A stretch of DNA of 64,000 nucleotides from Novosphingobium sp. BW1. Lineage in GTDB: Bacteria; Pseudomonadota; Alphaproteobacteria; Sphingomonadales; Sphingomonadaceae. Location of the stretch: contig NZ_VIRF01000088.1 of assembly GCF_008107685.1 (NCBI RefSeq), positions 42,470-106,469 of the forward strand. Reading direction: 5' to 3'. The position numbers were made by a program, and so were the translations under genes. Shown here piece by piece: positions 59,440-64,000 of this stretch. The notes below the pieces were generated by a model that saw nothing but the letters and a program-made list of their open reading frames with translations, ran no database searches and was not told the DNA's origin. Positions within the stretch are counted from its first letter, which is position 1, and every line of letters starts with the position of its first letter.

Positions 59440-59542
59440 CAAAGGGCCATCGCCCATGAGCCCTTACCTGCGTGCTTCACTTTCTGCGCCACGCTGGCCG
59501 GCGTAAGGTGAGGCAGGCAGTTTGGAGAGCCCGAGGGCTTCC
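59440..59542 (+). repeat. dispersed hairpin repeat, copy 3
   Basis: It shares the GGGCCATCGCCC head (59443-59454) and a 16-bp imperfect stem (59468-59483 with 59505-59520, 13 of 16 paired) with copy 2, including the block AAGGTGAGG. It ends with GAGAGCCCGAGGGC, the reverse complement of the copy 2 head. It starts 29 bp after the Old Yellow Enzyme stop. Confidence 0.65.
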
Positions 59543-59586
59543 GGAAACATCTTCCTGAATTGCCCGCCGGTCCCGGCGTTTCCGAG

Positions 59587-59730
59587 ACCTTTGCCGGGAT
59601 TGCGCTTCCCAAAGCGGGCAGTGTCGCCCTGCATGAGGCGATAGGCTTCACGTTGGTGGGCATTTACCGCGAGGTTGGCTGGAAACCGGGCGCCTGACGC
59701 GACGTGGGATAGTGGCAAGTGTTGCTCTAG
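59587..59730 (+). pseudogene. 3' remnant of a GNAT acetyltransferase (phosphinothricin acetyltransferase-like)
   Basis: One frame reads TFAGIALPKAGSVALHEAIGF, then TLVGIYREVGWKPGA, stop, RDVG, stop, WQVLL, stop. This is the C-terminal part of phosphinothricin/YncA-type N-acetyltransferases (LHE-GF, VGIYREVGWK, RDVGWWQ). Two internal stops fall where the family has tryptophan, each one base change from TGG. The 5' part is gone, so the gene is dead. Confidence 0.7.
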
Positions 59731-59860
59731 GGCGTTCGCTTGTTGTAAGGGCGCCCGACCAGATTTTCCAACGGACTCGCCCCGTACCGCCGCGCGCTGG
59801 CCTTCTTGAGGTCTGGCAGCCTGGGAGACACGCGGCGGGCACAAGACAAGAGCGGACCCG
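59731..59860. other. yebC upstream region
   Basis: About 130 bp between the GNAT remnant and yebC. It should contain the yebC promoter, but I see no clear boxes or hairpins. Confidence 0.4.
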
Positions 59861-60625
59861 ATGGCAGGCCATTCCAAATTCAAGAACATCATGCACCGTA
59901 AGGGTGCGCAGGATAAGAAGCGCTCGGCGCAGTTCAGTAAGCTGAGCCGCGAAATTACCGTGGCCGCCAAGATGGGCATGCCCGATCCGGACATGAACCC
60001 GCGCCTGCGCGCCGCGGTCAACGCCGCCAAGGCGCAGTCGATGCCCAAGGACAACATCCAGCGTGCCATCGACAAGGCCTCCAAGGGCGATGCCGAGAAC
60101 TACGAGGAAGTGCGCTACGAGGGCTACGGCCCGGGCGGCGTCGCGCTCATCGTCGAGGCGCTGACCGACAACCGCAACCGCACCGCCACCAACGTGCGCA
60201 CCGCTTTTGCCAAGAACGGCGGCAACCTGGGCGCGAGCGGCGCCGTTTCGCATGGCTTCGAACGCCTCGGCCTGATCGAGTACCCGGCAAGCGTCGGCGA
60301 TGAGGAGAAGGTCCTCGAAGCTGCGATCGAGGCCGGCGCCGACGATGTCGAGAGCGACATGGGCGATGGCGACGAAAACCCGGGCAGCCACGCGATCTGG
60401 TGCGCGCCCGAAGCGCTCCACGAAGTTGCAGGCGAACTCGAGAAGGTGCTGGGCGAAGCTGAAGGCGTGAAGCTGGCCTGGCGTCCTAACATCAAGGTTG
60501 ATGCCGACGAGGGAGTTGCGAGCACGCTGCTCAAGCTGGTCGACACGCTTGACGACGACGACGATGTCCAGACCGTCTGGGGGAACTACGAGATCTCCGA
60601 CGAAGTCATGGAAAAGCTGGGCTGA
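59861..60625 (+). CDS. yebC: YebC/PmpR-family protein
   Basis: A 254-residue YebC protein, with MAGHSKFKNIMHRKGAQDKKRSAQFSKLSREITVAAKMGMPDPDMNPRLRAAVNAAKAQSMPKDNIQRAI at the start and the DDDDDVQTVWGNYEISDEV end. YebC members act as regulators or help ribosomes with difficult sequences. Start at ATG 59861. It lies before ruvC as in many bacteria and probably opens that operon. Confidence 0.95.
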   Translation: MAGHSKFKNIMHRKGAQDKKRSAQFSKLSREITVAAKMGMPDPDMNPRLRAAVNAAKAQSMPKDNIQRAIDKASKGDAENYEEVRYEGYGPGGVALIVEALTDNRNRTATNVRTAFAKNGGNLGASGAVSHGFERLGLIEYPASVGDEEKVLEAAIEAGADDVESDMGDGDENPGSHAIWCAPEALHEVAGELEKVLGEAEGVKLAWRPNIKVDADEGVASTLLKLVDTLDDDDDVQTVWGNYEISDEVMEKLG

Positions 60626-60773
60626 TCTGGCCCAGACCGGGCTGCGAAAGGCCGTCGACTGCGCTGCCGGTGCTCACATGCTGAAGCACGCTGCGCGCCA
60701 GTTCTCGTCGACGACCTCTCTCGCTCTGGCCTGAACCAGATCTCTGGATCGACAGAACGGGGCGTTTGCCGGC

Positions 60774-61250
60774 ATGATCATCATCGGGCTCGATCCCGGT
60801 CTTACCTGCACGGGCTGGGGCGTGGTTGCCAAGAGCGGCAGCCGTCTCAGCCACGTGGCCAACGGGCAGATACGCACCAACGCCAAGGCCTCGATGGCCG
60901 AGCGGCTGTTCGAACTCGACAGCGCGCTGCTTGACGTGATCCTCCACCATCGGCCTGATACCGGCGCGGTGGAGGAGGTCTTCGTCAACGTGAACCCGCA
61001 ATCGACGCTGAAGCTGGGCCAGGCGCGCGGCGTGGCCATGCTCGCCATCGCGCGCGCGGGGCTGCCGGTGGCTGAATACTCCACCAAGATCGTCAAGAAA
61101 GCCCTCGTCGGCACTGGCGGGGCGGACAAGAAGCAGATCCAGCATATGCTCAAAGTGCTGCTGCCCGGCGTCCAGCTTGCGGGCGAGGATGCCTCGGACG
61201 CGCTCGCTGTCGCGATTACCCACGCCAACATGCTGGGAAGCCATCGCTAA
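60774..61250 (+). CDS. ruvC: RuvC, Holliday junction resolvase
   Basis: A 158-residue RNaseH-fold nuclease that cuts Holliday junctions. Acidic site residues are in GLDPGLTCTGWGV (D7), AVEEVFVNVNPQSTLKLGQARG and DASDALAVAITHANM. It is followed at 54 bp by ruvA. Confidence 0.97.
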   Translation: MIIIGLDPGLTCTGWGVVAKSGSRLSHVANGQIRTNAKASMAERLFELDSALLDVILHHRPDTGAVEEVFVNVNPQSTLKLGQARGVAMLAIARAGLPVAEYSTKIVKKALVGTGGADKKQIQHMLKVLLPGVQLAGEDASDALAVAITHANMLGSHR

Positions 61251-61304
61251 GCGGTGCCGGTTTGGACTGGCCATGGGATGGCCTTCCTGCCATAGGAACA
61301 AACC

Positions 61305-61919
61305 ATGATCGCGAAGCTGACTGGATTGCTGGATGACACGGGCCCCGACTGGGCCGTGATCGATGTAAACGGCGTGGGCTATCTGGTCCACTGCTCGGCG
61401 CGCACGCTCGACCATCTGGGTATCCGGGGCGACAAGGTCGTGGTGCACACCGAGATGCAGGTCTCCGAGACCGACCAGCGCCTGATCGGATTTACCTCAG
61501 CGGCCGAGCGAAACTGGTTCCGCCTCCTTACCGCGGTACAGGGGGTGGGCTCGAAGGTCGCGCTCGCGATCCTTTCGGCCCTCACCACCGAGGAGCTCCA
61601 GCGCGCCTGCGCGGGCGGGGACAGCGCCATGGTCGCGCGCGCCAATGGGGTCGGCCCCAAGCTTGCGACGCGCATCGTCAACGAATTGAAGGAGAAGGCG
61701 GGCGGTATGCCGGTCGCGCCCGGATCGCCGGGCATTGCCGCCTCGGACGCGGCGAGCCCTGTCGGTTCGTCCAGTACGGACGCCGTCTCCGCGCTCCAGA
61801 ACCTGGGCTTCAAGCCCGCCATCGCCAGCACCGCGGTCGCGCAGGCTGTGGGCGAACTGGGCGAGGATGCCGGGCTCAACGACCTCGTGCGCGTGGCGCT
61901 GAAGAAGGCGGCGGGGTGA
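61305..61919 (+). CDS. ruvA: RuvA, Holliday junction DNA-binding protein
   Basis: A 204-residue branch-migration subunit. It has the OB-fold domain (MIAKLTGLLDDTGPDWAVIDVNGVGYLVHCS), helix-hairpin-helix motifs (FRLLTAVQGVGSKVALAILSAL; ARANGVGPKLATRIVNELKEK) and the C-terminal RuvB-binding domain (AVSALQNLGFKPAIASTAV). Its stop overlaps the start of the DsrE-like gene by 4 bp. Confidence 0.97.
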   Translation: MIAKLTGLLDDTGPDWAVIDVNGVGYLVHCSARTLDHLGIRGDKVVVHTEMQVSETDQRLIGFTSAAERNWFRLLTAVQGVGSKVALAILSALTTEELQRACAGGDSAMVARANGVGPKLATRIVNELKEKAGGMPVAPGSPGIAASDAASPVGSSSTDAVSALQNLGFKPAIASTAVAQAVGELGEDAGLNDLVRVALKKAAG

Positions 61920-62458
61920 GGCGCGCGTCGTTTCTCCTGTCGGCTGTGGTCGCGCTGCTTCCGGCTGCGACGATTGCGGCGCCTGACGCTCGCACAGGCC
62001 CCGTCTTTACCGAGTACGGACGTACCTTTGTCGTCGAGCCGGACATGCCGATCCCGGCCGATGCCGAATTCAAGGTTGCCTTCGATATCTCGATGGCGGC
62101 GCCACCGGGCGAGGTGAACCGCCATATCGACAGCGCGGCGCGCTTCATCAACATCCAGGTGGCCACCGGTGTGCCGCGTGAACGCATTCACGTTGCGATC
62201 GTCGTGCATGGTCCGGCAGGCGCCGACCTGCTTGCGGCTGAGGCGTACGCTGCGCGCCATAGCGGGACGAAGAGCGCCAGCGCCCCGCTGGTCCGCGCGT
62301 TGCTCGACCAAGGCGTGCGGGTGATCCTGTGCGGGCAGAGCGCGGCGGCCATGGACCTTGCCAGGGCCGATCTCATTCCCGGCGTGGAGCTGGCGCTTTC
62401 GGCCATGACCGCCCACGCCCTCTTGCAACAGGACGGCTACACGCTGAACCCCTTCTGA
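61916..62458 (+). CDS. secreted DsrE-like protein between ruvA and ruvB
   Basis: A 180-residue protein with a signal peptide (about 21 residues, ending IAA). The mature part resembles the DsrE/DsrF fold (FKVAFDISMAAPPGEVNRHIDSAARFINIQVATGVPRERIHVAIVVHGPAG, VRVILCGQSAAAMDLAR) with a single cysteine in LCGQS at the usual sulfur-transfer place. It starts at GTG inside the ruvA stop and ends in the ruvB ATG, so it is fully coupled. A periplasmic sulfur or redox role is likely; a link to recombination is not evident. Confidence 0.85.
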   Translation: MRRASFLLSAVVALLPAATIAAPDARTGPVFTEYGRTFVVEPDMPIPADAEFKVAFDISMAAPPGEVNRHIDSAARFINIQVATGVPRERIHVAIVVHGPAGADLLAAEAYAARHSGTKSASAPLVRALLDQGVRVILCGQSAAAMDLARADLIPGVELALSAMTAHALLQQDGYTLNPF

Positions 62459-63501
62459 TGACCGACAATCCCATCCTCTCGCCCGCGACGCAGCCCGAAG
62501 ACGCCGATGCCGCGCTGCGCCCCAAGACGCTGTCCGATTTCGTTGGGCAGGAGGCGGCCAAGGACAACCTCCACGTCTTCATCGAGAGCGCCAAGTCGCG
62601 CCGCGAGGCGATGGACCACACGCTCTTCTTCGGCCCGCCCGGGCTGGGCAAGACGACGCTCGCCCAGATCGTCGCGCGCGAGCTGGGCGTGGGTTTCCGC
62701 GCCACCTCGGGCCCGGTGATCGCCAAGGCGGGAGATCTGGCTGCGCTGCTCACCAATCTGGAACACGGCGATGTCCTTTTCATCGACGAGATCCACCGCC
62801 TCAATCCGGTGGTGGAGGAAGTGCTCTACCCCGCGATGGAGGACCGCGCGCTTGACCTCATCATTGGCGAGGGCCCATCGGCGCGCTCGGTGCGCATCGA
62901 CCTGCCACCTTTCACCCTGATCGGCGCGACGACCCGCCAGGGCCTGCTCCAGACCCCCTTGCGCGACCGTTTCGGCATCCCGGTGCGCCTGCAGTTCTAC
63001 ACCGTGCCCGAGCTGGAACACGTGGTGACGCGCGGCGCGAACCTCTTGGGCATCGGTATGGACAAGGGCGGGGCGACCGAGATCGCGCGCCGTTCGCGCG
63101 GGACCCCCCGCGTGGCAGGCCGGCTCATGCGCCGCGTACGCGACTTTGCGCATGTCGCGGGCTCGGACGTCATCACCCAGGCAATCGCGGACGACGCGCT
63201 GACCCGGCTCGATGTCGATTCGATCGGCCTCGACATGCAGGATCGGCGCTACCTGACGATGATCGCGGATATCTACAAGGGTGGTCCGGTGGGCGTGGAG
63301 ACGCTCGCCGCGGGCCTCTCCGAGCCACGCGACACCATCGAGGAAGTGATTGAGCCCTACCTTATCCAGCTGGGCCTTGTGGCGCGCACCGCGCGCGGAC
63401 GCTGCCTCAACGACCGGGGCTGGCAGCACCTGGGCCTGACGCCTCCGGCAGGGCCGCAAGGCGGGCTTTTCGATTCGTCGGCAGGCCCCCTGTCCGATTG
63501 A
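62458..63501 (+). CDS. ruvB: RuvB, Holliday junction helicase
   Basis: A 347-residue AAA+ motor for branch migration. Walker A is FFGPPGLGKTTLAQIVA near residue 60, Walker B is DVLFIDEIHRLNPVVEEVLYPAMEDRALDLIIGEGPSARSVRIDLPPFTLIGATTRQGLLQTPLRDRFGI, and sensor 2/lid and winged helix follow (RRSRGTPRVAGRLMRRVRDFAHV; EVIEPYLIQLGLVARTARGRCL). The ATG at 62458 overlaps the DsrE stop. Confidence 0.98.
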   Translation: MTDNPILSPATQPEDADAALRPKTLSDFVGQEAAKDNLHVFIESAKSRREAMDHTLFFGPPGLGKTTLAQIVARELGVGFRATSGPVIAKAGDLAALLTNLEHGDVLFIDEIHRLNPVVEEVLYPAMEDRALDLIIGEGPSARSVRIDLPPFTLIGATTRQGLLQTPLRDRFGIPVRLQFYTVPELEHVVTRGANLLGIGMDKGGATEIARRSRGTPRVAGRLMRRVRDFAHVAGSDVITQAIADDALTRLDVDSIGLDMQDRRYLTMIADIYKGGPVGVETLAAGLSEPRDTIEEVIEPYLIQLGLVARTARGRCLNDRGWQHLGLTPPAGPQGGLFDSSAGPLSD

Positions 63502-63517
63502 AATCACGCAGGACAGG

Positions 63518-63545
63518 CGGGGGCGAGCGTTTACGCTTGCCCCCG
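63518..63545 (+). terminator. hairpin after ruvB
   Basis: A 12-bp stem with one mismatch (63518-63529 with 63534-63545) and a 4-base loop, 17 bp after the ruvB stop. No clear T-tract follows. Confidence 0.5.
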
Positions 63546-63757
63546 GAACAAGTCCCGTTTCGAAACACATGGTTAGAAAGAGCCACGTAATTGCGCGATA
63601 ATTGGCGGGATTCGGACAAAAACACGGTTAACGCCGTTGCCCTGTTAACGTCTCTCTGCCTTGAGTGTGCTAGCAACCGTATTCGAGCAAAGTATCCGGG
63701 AGGGCCGTAGCCAGCCAGTCCGAAAGGGCTGCAGGACCTGCGCAGAGAGCAACGTAT

Positions 63758-64000
63758 ATGTCGATCCGTACTGCCATTGCCAAACTGTCCGCCTGCGCTG
63801 CGGGCTGCGCTGTGATCGGCGGGGGCGCGGTGCACGTTGCCGAGACCCAGTCGGAGACGACCGAGTATCGCAAGCTCAAGCAGGCGAAGGTCGCTCGTCC
63901 GGCAAAGCGCCTCAGTCCCAAGGAAAAGCCGCGCACCACCCGCCGCGTGCGCGAGATTGTGAAGCCGCCCGAGGACCCGCCCCTGGCGATGCGCCAGGGC
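63758..64000 (+). CDS. secreted basic protein, 5' part only
   Basis: Starts at ATG 63758 with a hydrophobic N-terminus that looks like a signal peptide or anchor (ACAAGCAVIGGGAVHVAE), then a Lys/Arg/Pro-rich stretch (KLKQAKVARPAKRLSPKEKPRTTRRVREI). Only 81 codons are inside the window and no domain is visible. The 256 bp upstream hold TTAAC repeats and a GATTC site, but no certain promoter. Function unknown. Confidence 0.6.
   Translation, partial: MSIRTAIAKLSACAAGCAVIGGGAVHVAETQSETTEYRKLKQAKVARPAKRLSPKEKPRTTRRVREIVKPPEDPPLAMRQG

Noticed and set aside
63604..63650. Possible CtrA site with two TTAAC motifs before the last gene
   Set aside because: Spacing is 13 bases rather than 7 and orientation is mixed; not enough to call.
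1..64000. tRNA, rRNA, CRISPR arrays and insertion sequences
   Set aside because: Looked for in gaps on both strands; no cloverleaf, array of spaced repeats or transposase was seen.

Overview
The window is GC-rich chromosomal DNA from an alphaproteobacterium, most likely a sphingomonad (Novosphingobium or Sphingobium-like). The evidence is a bacterial serine palmitoyltransferase with a dedicated acyl carrier protein (sphingolipid synthesis), a DivK-type regulator, a GapR/DUF2312 protein, an alphaproteobacterial DksA-like protein with a degenerate zinc site, and the yebC-ruvC-ruvA-ruvB order. No rRNA, tRNA, CRISPR array, integrase or transposase was recognised.

Layout. 1-457: 3' part of queC. 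458-817: intergenic, with a hairpin repeat and the ompA terminator. 818-1819: OmpA-type outer-membrane protein. 2011-16270, all on the minus strand: an apparently complete and undamaged gene transfer agent (GTA) structural cluster in the Rhodobacter RcGTA order: small and large terminase, portal, DUF6127, prohead protease, capsid, adaptor, a tiny protein in the stopper position, tail terminator, tail tube, two chaperone-like proteins, tape measure, a TIM-like/DUF2460 distal-tail fusion, hub, cell-wall peptidase, megatron-like protein and a DUF2793 protein. Most junctions are 4-bp start/stop overlaps. A candidate promoter lies in an AT-rich island just upstream of the first gene.

16463-36683: housekeeping genes. 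These are a YqaA-type membrane protein, an FMN reductase, the ACP and serine palmitoyltransferase pair, divK and DUF3572, HAD, RidA and GDPD proteins, a COG3146 acyltransferase-like protein, dksA-like, PilZ, an orphan oligopeptide-binding lipoprotein, arfB, a RluA-type pseudouridine synthase, an aminotransferase, a pabB-pabC fusion, a HerA-like ATPase, and an EF-hand protein followed by a two-component system.

36893-64000: a decayed cupin gene, aminopeptidase P, oligopeptidase B, a thioesterase, a diguanylate cyclase, ald with a divergent Lrp regulator, a K+/H+ antiporter, ftsK, a ThiE-like protein, yggS, a LysE exporter, pyruvate kinase, an AI-2E permease, an acyltransferase, gapR, a CPBP protease, a YbjQ protein, an HxlR regulator divergent from an Old Yellow Enzyme with two palindromic operators, a dead GNAT acetyltransferase fragment, yebC, ruvC, ruvA, a secreted DsrE-like protein inserted before ruvB, and a partial secreted protein.

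The points most worth a second look are the intact GTA cluster with a relocated TIM-like domain and no recognisable stopper protein, hairpins on both sides of its capsid gene, a three-copy dispersed hairpin repeat found after plus-strand genes, and two gene relics hidden in intergenic DNA.
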